From contig OZ038422.1 in assembly GCA_964036155.1 (NCBI GenBank), positions 40,261,201 through 40,325,200 of the forward strand: DNA of 64,000 nucleotides, read 5' to 3'. A model generated the notes under the pieces. The model was not told the origin of the DNA and did no database searches. It saw nothing but the letters and a program-made list of their open reading frames with translations. Source of the DNA: Diploscapter coronatus. Its lineage: Eukaryota; Nematoda; Chromadorea; Rhabditida; Rhabditidae. Position numbers and translations under genes: made by a program. Below, one piece after another: positions 46,113 through 59,131 of this stretch (positions are counted from its first letter, which is position 1; every line of letters starts with the position of its first letter).

Positions 46113-46121
46113 GTGGAGCTT

Positions 46122-49100
46122 TTATTCGCGAACGTAGTTGCCGGGGAAGAGGCCAATTCGGGCGCCGATTTTGCCCTGCCACCAGCCGGACGAGTCTAAT
46201 TTACTCAGTTTACTCCGATTATCAATTTTTCGTTAAAAAAACTCTTTTCTTAATTTTTGTCAAATTTTATTCTTTTGACTTTAACAAAAGATCAACTATT
46301 ATTTTTAAAATTTTTCAAAAAAATCGCTCCTACTTTTATATTGGTGATTTTCAAAAATGACTCAGCCCTACCCTTGTTCATGACCTCGATCTGGTCGCCA
46401 GCCTGGAAGGACAGTTCGTCTGTGTCCTGAGCGTCGTACGCGTAGAGGGCCGTCACCAGCGGCAGAAGGCGCGGCTTCGCGGGAGGCGGGGGTTTCGGCC
46501 CACGCGCCGGCGGGCCTGCTTGATTCTGAATTTTTTGCTTAAATTTGTAGTAATAATAATTTTTTTTTTTTAAATTTCTTCCTGAAAAGTTTGATTTGAC
46601 CTCTTTTTTCAAAAATATATTGACTTCTTTTATTTTTATCATTTCTCTCTCTCCTTCAAGAGAAAACGAACCTCAGAAGGAGCGACGCGGTTGGAGATGC
46701 CCGTGAACGCGGTCGGCACGCCGCCGTACTTGTTCGCTACTGCAAAATAATCTATTTTTTAAACAACACTAATCTCTTTTTCATTGTTTCTGATCCCTTT
46801 TAAATTAAAAAAAAAAATATTTTTGCCTTTATCAAAAATGACCATTTTTCTTCGTTTCTGATATCATTACAAAAAAAATTTGCTTTGATTTCTTTTCCCA
46901 TTTTTTTATCTCTTTTCACCAACCTGATTGGTTTGGATAGACCGTCGAATTGTTGTTGTCGTGGGACGTCGCATGGTTCTGTGGCTGATGATGGCTGGGA
47001 GCGGGCGGCCGCATTGCCTGCAATCATTTCATCTTATTTTAAATTTAAATGTTCATTTTTAAGATTTTTTATTTAAAAATCCCTACCCCATTGTTGCTAT
47101 GTAGAGGGAGGGGCTGAGCGTAGGAATTGGTGTTTGCTTGAGCCTGGCTCTGGGCGTGCGGTGCGGGTGCAGGTCGATGCTGGGAGGTCTGGAATCAACA
47201 TTGTTTTTAGCTCAAATTTAAGTTTGACATTAAAAATGAAATTTTCAACCTCGAACTTAATTTTTGTAACTTCGGACTTAATCTCAACCCTGACATGAAA
47301 TGTGTTTATTTTAGATCCGAATAAAATCCGATCGGGTCCTTCTCCCTCATTCACGCTTCTTTTGCACTCCATGTCCCATGCTTTTGTGCCTTTCTTATAT
47401 CGTGTCGGGTCTCAAATTTGCAACCCTGTTCAGGTATACCTGATAGCTGCGTCTGCCGGACACCCTTAGCTGGTCCTTGCGCTGCTTGTACCCGCCACTC
47501 GGTCGTTCCATGGAAGGTCCTGCAAACAGTGAAAAGTAGACGGGACTATTTTTAAATTTGCAATTTTGAAGCAGCTATTGCTCACTTGTCGTGTTGGACA
47601 GGCCGCGTCCGATTGCAACGTTCAGGATCTTCCCGTTCGGCTTAAGGACGGCCGCTCGGTTTTCTGAAATTTGTTCTTATTTTTCAACATTCTTAGATTA
47701 ATTTTCGCCCCACCTGACTCCTCGACGGCGAAATTGACTGTCCTGGTGCCGCCTCCAAATCGGGTCTTCTTCAGAGTGACGACGTGCGAATTCTTGAATT
47801 CCAACGGCAAAACCGCACCGTTCATCTTCTCCTTGTAGCGTTTGCTAAAAATCAATAAGTTTAAGAAAAATTTTAAATTAGAATCTCCGGAACAAGGTAG
47901 AAGATCGTCAAGGATCATTTGAGACGGACTCTGTGAATTATTACGAACAAAATCTCACGCATCTCGCGAATAAACCGTGAGAATTTAATCTTGTCGTATT
48001 ATATTTTATTTGGTTATTCTCAGTCTAATTTGGTCCCTTTTTTCTTGTTCCCAATCGATTTGCCTCACTAACCTGACAGCGGTGCAGAACTCAGTCTTGA
48101 AGGGTGTCTCGAGAAGGGACGAGTAGTCGTCGCGCACCTGAAGAATGAGGAAGTCGTCCTGGTAAGGACTGAGGCCGATAGACGCGATTTTCCCGAGCTC
48201 CAGCTGCCTAAAAATCGACTTTTTAGACATTTTGCTCAACAATTCGCCTCCAAACTATTTCTTTGAATTCATCTTCGGAATTTTCCAACTTATAAAATCT
48301 TCGTTTGGAAAAGGAGAGTTAGTCAATTTTTAGAATGGCATATTTTTGCAGAAATTTGAAAATGCAGCAAGCTTACCGCTTGACGACCTCGACCAATTTG
48401 CCCTTCTCCGGACCCTTTTTGACCTTCTCGCGGCCGATCAAAGTCACGTGTTTCGACGTGACGAGAAGATCGACCTTCGAAATCTGAAATTTTTCTTAAT
48501 AAATTCTGAATGCTCAAGCTTAAAATAGAGTTTCAAATAAAATGAGGGCTTTTTCCTCTTATAACGCAATATCTGGTAATTTTAGAGGCTCAAATATCAG
48601 AATTCGGACCGGGGAAGGTCAGACCTAGCTAAAATTTTGGATTTCTGAAAGGTATAAAGGATTTTTTTTTTTTCGAATTTTCTGTTCAGCAAAAATTCCA
48701 AAATTGATTGATATTCTTGTTATTCTTCGATTTTTCGTACCTTGAATCGTCTGTCGTATTTGTTGGCGGTGTGGGCGAAATCGACGCGTTCGCGTTTTCC
48801 AACCAGAGCCTGAAATCCAATTATCTGCGTTTTTTAAACTCTAAATTTAAAAATCTCTAATGGGTTTAACATATTAACTCTAAGGGTAAGTTAGTCAGTG
48901 TGTTAAAATAGTTTTCTATTTTGGTACCTGTAGCGCAGGTTTGTATTCCAGCCCGATGTAGTCGCCGACAAAATTGCGGTTCAACGAAAATCGTCGTCTC
49001 TCCTTCTTGCCGTACATCAGGTCACAGGCCTCTTCCTGGAAATTTACCAACATCTTTACTAGAAATTGAATTTTTTAAATCCCGTTTTTAGAAATGTAAA

Positions 49101-52100
49101 TTTCTACCTTTGAAACAACCATTTTCTCTAGAAATATCTGCTAAAAAATTGGTAGAGAAATTATTGTTCTGCTTGTTTTTGGCAGAATTTTACGAATGGC
49201 TTTCGATTTCTCGCTTTTTTCGGCACACTATTTATTTACTGACTCACCTTCTGTTTGGCGTGATGTTTTCTCGCGTTGAATTGGCGCCAGGCCTTTTGGA
49301 TTTTGCGCGCGAATCCGTCGTATTTCCTTTCGCGAATTTCTTCCAGAAGGAATAGCTGAAAATTGAATTTAAACAATTTTTATAATATAACTTTATTCCA
49401 TCTTTATATTTAATTTTTCCAAACTAACCGATTCGGGGTTTTTGATGAAGATCTTCGTCTTGCCCATTTGGTATTGTCCTCTGTCCATGTTGACGCTTTG
49501 GCAGATTATCTGGAATTATTTAAATTTTTGAATGTTCCGATTTTTATTTTTATTTTCGAATGTTCTACCTCACATCCCTGTTGAGGGGGTCCTCTGTAGC
49601 TGGGCCAAGTTTGCTCTGTCAAAATGGCGTAGCGCCAGAGGAACTTCTCGAAACTTCTTCGGTAGGCGAAGCCGGCGCGACGAACTCGGATGTTCTCCTT
49701 CAGACCGAGGTACTGCACTTGGTGGAGGACTCTGGAACATTTTATTCGAAATGTTAACATTTACTTTGTTATTTCAATTATTTTCAAGAACAGCTATATT
49801 CAGAATTTTTCGTAATTTTCAAGATATTACAAATTGTAACTTTTTCAAGCCCACCTCCTTTCATCCCAATCGCCTGCCCGCTTCGTTTCGTTTGGTTTGA
49901 TGCAGCGAACGTAGTGCGGTGTGCACTTCATTAGCGAATCGACTAGGTCGTTGGCCTGACTCTGAAAATTAGAAACATTTTAATTTCCAGAACTTATTTT
50001 TGTAGATTTAGATTAACCCTGATTTTTGTTGAGAAAGTGGTCGGCCGCTTGGCGCCGCCAGCATTGACCTGGTCAGGGAACAGCGAGCGGACGAAGGGGC
50101 TGAAAGTTTGAAGTAGAATTTTTTTAAACAAACTTTCTTACTTGGTGCTTTGCTGCATCAGCTGAATAAGGTCGGGATAGAGAACGTCTCGGTTCGTGTC
50201 GCAGAAGCCCTCGATGTGGTAGGTCACCTGGAATGTGTTTCAATAAATTAAATTCGTTATTATAATTCTTAAATTTATTTTTCAAAAATTTCGACTTTTA
50301 TTTAATTTAATTTCTAAAACTCTCACGTCTCCCGCATAGTGCCTAATCAAGAAGCACTCGGCGCCCTGTTGGAGATGCGGGTGGCCCGCGTGTGCCTTGG
50401 AGAGCGTCGTCAGGAATTGTCGATCCACTCCCTCCGACTGACCGTGGTTCTGCGCGCACGTGTCGTCCAGCAGGGACATTATTCCTAGAAACAAAAACAA
50501 CAATCGATTGATTGATTTTATCCTCAGGAAATTTTTTTTTTTTTCTACTCTCAAAAATTCAATTTCATTTCCAAAAAGCTAATTTTGTTCCCACCTGGAG
50601 GCCGCTTGGATTCGATGAGCTCGCAGACGATTTTGTTATCGAAATAGTCCACCGGGGTCCATTGCACGCCCTCTTTTACGTATTCTTCCTGGAAACAAAT
50701 ACCGTAATTCTGGGAATATTCTAATTTTGGCTCTGACCTGTTCAGCTTTAAGTGTTAGTTCGATGAAAATCTGCTGGAGCTTCTCGTTGATGAAGTTGAT
50801 GCTGAAAAGCCAAGAAATCTTATCGATTCTCTGCAGAAATGAATTTTTCGTAGGAAATCTACAGAAAATTTCGGTAAATTTTATAGATTTCCAACCCACC
50901 AGAATTGCTCGAATCCATTGTGATCGAAGATTTCGAATCCGTAAATGTCCAAAATCCCGATCGACAGCGCCGAGTCCCTTGCCGGAATCTCCATGGCGCT
51001 GTTGACGGATTTGACTGAAATAGGAAAGTTTGAGGACGTCATTTTCCAACATTCAGGTGACGCCACAGCGTATTCTTAATATTTTCTCACCCAAGAAGTC
51101 GAACATCCTCGAATAGATGGCCTTGACCCAGGCGTCGCGCGTGTAGACCGCCTGCTCCACGTTCAGCGTCATGTCGATTTGTTCCGTCTGTTTGCCCCAT
51201 CTGAATTTTTGTTTACATATTTTTGCGAGTGTTATTCTATTTTAAACTTTCATCTTTTCTTTCAGTTTCAACTCACTTTCCTTCCATCCGCCGAGTGGTA
51301 AGCTTCTCCCGAATTGCATCGGCGGAGAGGCCGAGAAGAAAGGCGGGGAATTCCAGGACTGAAAAATTTAAATAAAAACTTAGCAACACGTTCCTAATTC
51401 TCTCACATTCATTGCTCTGGACGGCAGCGAAGTTCTTGTCCTCGACGAAAGTGATGTTGCCGATGTGGAGAACAGCCGAAACGAGCCGGAACAAGTCGAA
51501 TTGTTGTTCTTCGGAAATGCCGATCACGGACATCGCGTGCTTAAATCAAAATCATAGAATTATTTCTCCAGGTTTTTAAATTCCAAAGAAAATTTCAGAA
51601 GCTTCAGAGTAAATTTAGATCGATCTTCGAACCTTCAAAATATTATTTCGGGAAATTTTCAATGTATTTACTTCAAAGACATTTAAAAAAAAAAAAAGAT
51701 TACCAAAGTCGCTTTGAACTCCTTTGCGTCGTCGGTGTTTTGTGCCTGGTAGACGCCGGACTGGTTGAGGTAGTTGTAGTAGGACAGCTCGCCGATGCCG
51801 AGGGTGCCTGGAAGATTAAATTTTTAATCCTTATTAATTTTTTTATAATTCATTTATAAGGTAATTTTTTAAAACGAACTAACTTCTCAAATTCTTGTCG
51901 GCTCCGGCGAGGAGCTGATAAAAAATGTGAAAGTTCCTGTCGCCCTGCTTCTGATGGACCACGCGCGACTTTTCCAGCAGGAAATTGGAGAGCTGCAAGT
52001 CGATATTTTAATTTATTTTTTTTTCAAAAATATGATTATCCTAAATTCTTTTAATTTTAGATTTTATTATAGAAAATGTGTTCTAAAACTTTCTTCAACA

Positions 52101-53204
52101 TTTTTCAATGTTATATTCTTTTTCCAGGAAAAAAAAACAATTATTTCGAGATTTATTTCTAATTTCCCGCCGACCTTTCCTCCGATGGGCTCGCCGCCGC
52201 GGCTGAAGATGATCTCGACGTATTTGCCGAATCGAGACGAGTTCCAGTTCCTGGCCGTCGCGCTGTTCCCGAACGCTTCTAGTAGCGGATTCGACTCGAG
52301 GATCACGTCTTTTACATGCTGAAAATTCAAAACTATTGAGATTTTCTCAGAATAATTCATTTTTCTAAGACATTCCAGGCTTTTGCTAGTTTTCCCCACC
52401 TGAACTCTCTGTCCGCCGCCGGAAATCCTCGAGATGTAGTTCATGATAAACTTTGCCGCGACCGTCTTTCCAGCTCCCGACTCGCCCGAGATGATCACGC
52501 ACTGATTCTCGTTGTCGATCATCATGTTTCTAGAATTTGTATATGTATTTTTTACTATTCCAGAAATTCCCTTACCTGTACATATTATCCGCAGTCGCGT
52601 AGATATGTGGTGGGTTTTCGTACTGAGCGGCGCCCTGATATTGGTCCATCTCCTTCTCCGTGAAGTAGGGCATTTGCTTGAAGGGGTTGACCGAGATGAG
52701 CACCGGTCCGATGTAGGTCTGAAAAGAGTTGATTTTTAATTTTTGTAAGTTGAAAACCCACAAAAATGCTGTTGGCCTGCAGCCGCTTCTTTAGGTTGTC
52801 GACGATGGCCTGAATTTTTCTAATTTTTGAAGTTTTAATATAATAGGGTCAGGTCTATAAATGCTTAAACATGCACATGTGCATGCATAACGAGATAGTG
52901 TCTTTTCGAAAGAGCATGGAAGATCATGTTCTTTTCTCTTGAAAATAAAGTCTCATTATGCGTGTCTAAACATTTACAGCCCTAAGCAGAGCAATTTGCA
53001 TGATTTGAATAATTACCTGATCCGACAACTTCGACAACAGCACCATGTCGTCGACGCCCACATGTTGCACGTTGACGTGCGATTGCCAGTGGAAGGCCTG
53101 CAATTTTATTATTGTTATTATTTTAATTTTATTTTGGCCAAACTCTTTCAAAATTTCTCGAGAAAGCTTTGAATTTTTCCCCTTTTCGCCGAGTGACTCA
53201 CCAT
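46122..53204 (-). CDS. hum-1: Long-tailed class I myosin (MYO1E/F type)
   Basis: An actin-based motor for membrane and cortical actin. The first coding exon is the ATG alone (53202-53204). The second exon starts [20 protein letters not shown]. Motor motifs in order: P-loop [20 protein letters not shown], switch [12 protein letters not shown], switch [19 protein letters not shown], and near the converter [20 protein letters not shown]. One IQ motif follows ([16 protein letters not shown]). The TH1 lipid-binding tail includes [21 protein letters not shown] Pro-rich TH2 (PAKPRLLPL) leads to a C-terminal SH3 domain: [19 protein letters not shown], then [10 protein letters not shown] and stop. Counting back 16 residues from the RDA triplet puts Glu at the TEDS site, suggesting no need for heavy-chain phosphorylation. 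An intron holds the foldback 52845-52982. Confidence 0.94.
52845..52982. repeat. Foldback in a myosin intron
   Basis: The left arm AGGGTCAGGTCTATAAATGC and the right arm GTGTCTAAACATTTACAGCC are imperfect inverted copies. The inner parts are ACGAGATAGTGTC and GTCTCATTATGCG. It is related to 31589-31717 over arms and core. Confidence 0.75.
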
Positions 53205-56070
53205 TTTGCTTTGCTGCTAACTAGGCGAAGGCCCTGGCTGATTTGACTGAAGACTGGAACTGGTTATGAAATCGCCGCTTGTTCCGCTGTTCGCCTCTAG
53301 TTTCGAGTGTCCCCGCTTTTTTGTTGTTTTCTGCCAATTTTCGGTCGATTTGTGTGTGAAGCGGCTTCACAGAAAATTCTGAATTTTAAAATTTTTAGTT
53401 AGAATAAAATTGTGATTTAAACCGAAACTTTCCAGATAAAAATGCTAATTTCCACCCTCGATAAAAGTGGACTAATAACACAAGAAAATTGAATAGAACG
53501 GGCAGAAATGAGAAAATTAATGAATATCGGCCAACAAACACATACGAGCGGAAAAATGAAGGAACGAAACAATGAACAGGGAGAAGGATAATGAAAAATG
53601 AAAGGGTACAGAGAAAGAAGTGAGAGAGAAAGGAGTAAATCGAGAGAGCGCGGAGACGCAGACACCCGGCTTCATCCATCCGGTCACCTTTATTTTGTCT
53701 GTTTCTCTGGACTCTAAATTCGCCCTACTATTTTCCTGTTGGAATACGGAAAAAGCTGCCTAGGGCGACGATGAAAGGTGAGAAGCAGAGGCTGAAACCG
53801 CATGAAACCCGGAAAAACGGGCAAAAAATTGGGGAAAAGGGGAAAATGAGCCGGAAACCCTCGGAAAAACAAGTCACCTGGTCTGATCGATCAGATCAAG
53901 AAGATTTGTAAAGTTATTTTTCTGTAAAAAATGAACAAATATTCAAAATCTTCTGAAAAGTCTTTCTGTCCGTTTTTTTTTTAAAGATTCATAAAAAAAA
54001 TGTCAGAAGTATTACTCAATTGTTAAACCTCCGGAGTGTAAAATTTTAGCTGGACAATGCGCGCGCAAAAAGACATAAAATATCCTCGAAAAGATGAAAT
54101 AGAGAAATTTACGAGAAGCTGGGGGATTCAATTTTGATGTCCGAGTGTAAAATCTAACCTTTAATTTAACCAATTGATAAAATCAGGGGTGGTGATTAAT
54201 GGAAACATTTGAAACAAGGAGAGTAAGAAAATGTGAGAGAGAAAGAGGAAAAGAAAGAGAAAGATTCATGATTCATCAAAACTAGGATGACAAGAGAAAG
54301 TGAGAGAGAGTAAGAAAAAGCGAAATCGAAAAAGAGACAGAAATGACGAATCAGCGCATTGATTTTTCATCACTTTCAAAACGCGCTGACTGATAACTTA
54401 TCAGTTATATTGCTTTTTACAATTTTTCAGCAAAATTTTGCACCATGTTAAAATATAGTCGAAGAAAAATGGCTGACTTATAAAAAATCTTCCTGATCAT
54501 CATCTCTGAATAGGCACTTGGCGCACGTGAAAATCGATAAAATCCGCATCGTTTGAATTGCTGCTAGGGAGCGCTCCTCGAAAAAGGCAAACGACAAATA
54601 GAAATAGGGGAAAGAGCAAATAAAATGAAGAGAAACTAAAGAAGCAGAGAGATTATGAAATAGTATGCAAAAAGCGAGGAGAGTACAAAGATGAAAAGAA
54701 ATACGGCCTGAGGGGGACGTGAAGTTCGCGTGAATTGAAACGAGAAAATAGTGAGGAGGAAACGGGGAAGAAATAGTCCATGGCCTTTATGGTAGAAGGG
54801 AATGAGCGAAATAGTGTGGGAGAAGAGATACAGAAAGTGGAAATAGTATGGGGAGAGGGGGCGAAAAATTGCTACCAGCCCATACAAATGAGGATAAAAG
54901 TGGGGCAGGACTAAGAGTTAGTTTTGGAAAATTTTCAAATCTGTCTATTTTTAAGATCTGAGCCATTGTATATTTCTTTTAGAAATAATACATTTTCAAA
55001 GAAGGGTAGTATTGGAAAGTTTTAGGACCGATAATTTCGTCGAGGGTAGCCCTTGGCGCTAAAAAGAAATATAGTGTCAGAACAAGAAGCGGAAAGGTTG
55101 CATAGCGTCTCGTATTATTTACCTTCTGTCCTAGAACAAGCTCTAGAGAAACAGGCAAATTTTTGGGGAACAAGCCTGCCGACCTACACGACATAAGAGC
55201 TGGGGGTGGTCAGGGAAAAATCGGAAATCACTTTAGTCTAAGGGCAAGAATTTAGATATTTTTTGCAAACAAATAATCTCTGAATATCCAAAGACCAGGG
55301 GATAAACTGAATCATTTTTCCATGCAGGATATGCCAAATCTATCTGTTCGGCTAATTGCATGTAATTACTTAGCTGCAAAATAGGTAAACCTGCCTCTCA
55401 TAATACGTGCAAGTGTGTGGACACAAGTGTACTAGAGAGTAATGACTTCCTATATTTACATAGCCAAAAAGTGGGCGGGGTTTCTGGGAGTAAAAAATTG
55501 TAAGATTTATCCAGACTTGGAGACATATGAAATCCTCTCTCGAGATAGAATCTAATTTAATGATCGTTAGGGGGCCATTTCGGGGGTGGGGAACGAGACA
55601 AATTTGAGTTTGAAAATCGGCACATTTGAATAAAATGTGGGAGTACATAGCGTGCTCTCGTTCTCTGGGCACTCCAAAACTGGCCTACTATTTCGTGTTC
55701 CTTAGGGTGGTCAATCAAGGCTAAGGGACATGTGGTGAGATATAGCGGGATTAGGAGAGGGCGGAGACAAATGCAGAAATCAGCTTTGGCAATTCAGTGT
55801 TCCATGTTTAGTTGTTGTCGAAAAAGCGGCATTTCGACATAAAATATTTATTGTGGCTAAAACAATGTATTTCTGGCACATTTGGTGTATCCCAAAATTG
55901 TACAAAGTTTCACGTCTCGGAGTAGTCAATTCAATTCAACGAGAAAATAATCACATTTCATATGTTTCGATATGGTCATGCAGTGATAAGTTCGTAGTAT
56001 ATCAATGATAGATATTTTTGGCCCTGATAATGAGTATTGAAGCATAAAAATATGGATATCGATATCAATT
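53205..56070. other. Intergenic, purine-rich, upstream of the myosin gene
   Basis: The region 53450-54880 is strongly G/A-rich on the plus strand (for example GAGAAAGAGGAAAAGAAAG), which creates pseudo-open frames on the minus strand. Solo copies of the foldback core occur at 54655-54667 (GAAATAGTATGC), 54806-54817 (GCGAAATAGTGT), 54840-54851 and, inverted, 55686-55697. I see no exons. The presumed myosin promoter lies here. Confidence 0.55.
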
Positions 56071-59000
56071 TTACAGATAGCTTTCCGTATCACTCAATCG
56101 GATACTTGTGTTGACTGGGGTGGTTTGAGCGGTGAGGGCGGAGTAATTGTCTGTCAAGATTCCATTATTTCCACCTGACACTGAAGCTGTTTTCACCGAG
56201 GACTCCTGCTCTTGAATTGGTGGCAATTCTTTCACCTGAATTTCCAAATGATACAAATTTCCCTAGATTTTTTTACAAGAGATTCCATCCTTCGGGCTTT
56301 CTCTTCGATTCCTTCGACCTTTCGTTTGATCGCTTGGATCATCGCTTGCCTAACTTCTACCGTACTACTGAAATTAGATCCGGAATATTTCGAAACTCGA
56401 TCTTTGAAGTCTACTTATGGTTAGCATTGATCTGAGCCGCTAGCATGTCAGCGATTCTAGCCAATTCCTCTATGTCCTCCCTGAGTTGGCGTCTTTCTGT
56501 CGCCAGAGCTCTGGAATTCCATAAATCTTGAAGATTCCATTTCTAGGCGATCTACCTATGAGGATTCGATTTCCGGTCAGCGATGACGTCGACCAGCTTT
56601 CGCTCGACTTCGCTGATTCGGATATTGATCTGAAATCGGTCAAATCTAATTGACTTGGCAATTTTGATCGAACCCAACCTCATGGATCGTTGCATTGAAC
56701 GCCTCTGTTACGTTGAGTCGCTCTTCATTGTCCCTCAGAGCTCTCTGCAGTCTAGTCCAGGACTGTTCGAGCTTGTCCCTCAAACGTGTCGCCTGAACTT
56801 CTTCAGTCACTGAAATTCCGATTTTACAAATCTCACGTCCAAATCGCTTCCAGTCCTTAGAGCCCTTCGTAGAACTCTGGATGTTTCGCAGAGTTGCTTG
56901 CCGTACTCGTAGGTGCTCTGGAAGAAGATCAGCCTTCTTCGAACTAAAGAAAATTCTAACCAGGGAGGTCTCCTCGAGCTTCTTCTTGTCCTCCCTGAGG
57001 ATGCGCAGCTCATCTTCATCGCAGACGATTTCGTTGTAGTCTTTGATGACTGTTTCATGCAACTCGTCGATCCATTTGATAGCCTGTATTCAAAATTTCA
57101 TCGAAACTGCAAATTCTCAATTCAACCTGCGTGGCGTCGTTCTCGCAGGTGAAGAGCTGCACGAATTGGTGCAGTTTCAGACGTCGAACATTGACGAGTT
57201 CGATGCATCTGAAGTCAAAAGTTTCCCGAGTCGGAAATTTGTCTCGAACCTAGCTCTGCGCTCTCGAGCGGCAGCCATCTGGCCCTGGACGTGACCAATC
57301 GCATGCGCGTAGTCCCGCGTCGGTTTGCCTCTCCGCATAGCACCCCGTTCCGTCAATTCGCCCAACAGCGTGCTGCCTTCTTCGACCATCGTCTCGTACA
57401 TTTTGTCTGGACATTTTCAAGTTCTTGGATCAACTAAATTCGATTTACCCATTTCAGTCACTTTCGCTTCGAGCTCCTTCTTTTCTTTTTCAGCTTCATC
57501 CAAATCGATCAACTTCTTGTCTGTGCAGAGGTATTCCAGAAGTAAGTCGGTGCGACGCGATAACTTTAACATGAAGGTCTCTTTTATCCAAGAAGATCAA
57601 CCAACTGACCTTTCCAAGAGTGATGTGAAATTTCTCGCTCAGAGCGACCGTCTCTGCTTGCTTCTCGGCTCGCTGCTTGAAGTCTGCGGCGATGGCTCGG
57701 ACTTCACCCCGAGCTTTCTCCAGAGTGATTGAGTGCTCGGGGATTGCTGCCATCAACCTCGTGGCCAATTCAGCGAGTTCGTCTGCTTGTTGGACGATTT
57801 CGTCGCTTTTCGCCAACAGCTGGACGTGCTCTTTGGAGAGCTGTTTGGCTTCATCTGCGCTTTCTCCTATCTGAAAAAAGTTCTAGACGACAAAAAGAAT
57901 CAAGAAAACCTCGTGCAGCGTCTGCATCCACCGTTCGCCGGGGCCTTCGATCCAATCGAGCAGCCGGTTGACTCCAGCAGCGTGCTTCTCGAACATCTTC
58001 GCCTTCTCGACAGTTTCTTCCTTCTCTTTCTTCTCCTTTTCTTCTCGTTCTGGAGCAGACGCCGTCGTCTGAAAGTCAAAAAATAAATCTAGGTTAAAAA
58101 ATTTCAGAAGTCCTACCTTCAAATCGATGATGGCCTTCTCAACAGTTTTACATGCATGTTGAGTATCTGGGTTGGCTGCATCTTCTTCCAATTCTGCCAT
58201 AACGCACATTGCTGAAACAACTTCTAGAAAAGCTTCAATTTCAAGAAAAACCTCGTTCAATGCACTCATCCTGTTCGTCCAATGGCGCAGCAGATTTTCC
58301 CTGACGAACCAACTCCTGCGACTTCCGCTGCAAAGCATTCAGCGCATGGGAAACTTTCTGAATAAACATTTATCAGCAATCAGATCAAAACGAAAAGAGC
58401 TAACCTCTCGTTTCTCAACCCATTTCTCTGCATTGTACGAGAAGGTGCCGCCGAGTTCCTCAGGAAGTTGCGAGATGTCAATGTACTTTGACAATTTGTG
58501 AACGGATATTAGGATCGACTAGGTTGTTTCTTGGAATTCAATATGATAGAAACTGCGTACCTTGAATTCATAGCCTTCCAGGATGATGTCGAAATTGATC
58601 TTCTGTTGGTTCAGAAACTTGTCTGGCTGGACAATCAAAGCTCTTCGGATGCGCCGATACAAGGCTTGCTGAAGATCTCTTCAAAAATATACCAATTTCA
58701 GTTCTAACCTGAGCCGCTCTCAAAATCGCCTTCAAAGTCTTGGGCTGAGCATTCCGAGCATCCACTACCAAGACGAAGCCCTTCTTGAGATCTTCTGAAT
58801 CCAAATCTTAGCCTATAACAAATAGCTAAATCAGACTGACCTGGCGACGGTACGGTGATAAAATATCCAAGTACACTCACTAAATCTTCATATGGCAGTG
58901 AAGATGCTAGATCTGAGGTCGATGCGCCTGAAACCATGAATTATCGGATAGCCTAGAAAATCTTATACTTTTCGTCATAATCGCCGAGTTCGGCGGGTAG

Positions 59001-59131
59001 ATGAATATTAGTGGACTTCCATGACGATCTCGCGATCCTGAAAAGATTCTACTTTAGAAAAATAATCTAAGCTTACCCGGTAGGGACGCGACATGTTTGA
59101 GAACCTTTGTGGAGTGTCGAGTGATGTCCAT
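56071..59131 (-). CDS. SESTD1: SESTD1-like SEC14 and spectrin-repeat protein
   Basis: The N-terminal CRAL-TRIO/SEC14 module runs from MDITRHSTKVLKHVASLPG through PYEDLVSVLGYFITVPSPG, GFVLVVDARNAQPKTLKAIL, FDIILEGYEFK and YIDISQLPEELGGTFSYNAE. Spectrin-type helices follow: LLDWIEGPGERWMQTLHE, KLEQSWTRLQRALRDNEERL and STYEYGKQL, the last close to a SESTD1 signature. The C-terminus is a Ser/Thr-rich tail ending SDTESYL. The start at 59131 was chosen because it alone joins in phase (via CCG/G) to the SRDRHGSPLIFIYPP exon; the nearer ATG at about 59093 is out of phase. In vertebrates the family binds phospholipids and TRPC channels and affects Rho signalling; this role is inferred here. Confidence 0.82.

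Larger units (their letters stand above)
44179..46121. other. Convergent 3' intergenic region
   Basis: Holds foldbacks at 44270-44390 and 45997-46112. A short plus-strand frame follows TTCCAG at 45000 (IKKDALTCGTKCEARFRAV, stop at about 45061). It looks like a terminal exon but has no partner that I could find. The remainder is AT-rich. Confidence 0.5.

Noticed and set aside
53395..53679. Minus-strand 94-codon frame upstream of the myosin gene
   Set aside because: Phe/Ser/Leu-rich translation of a purine-rich strand, with no splice context.
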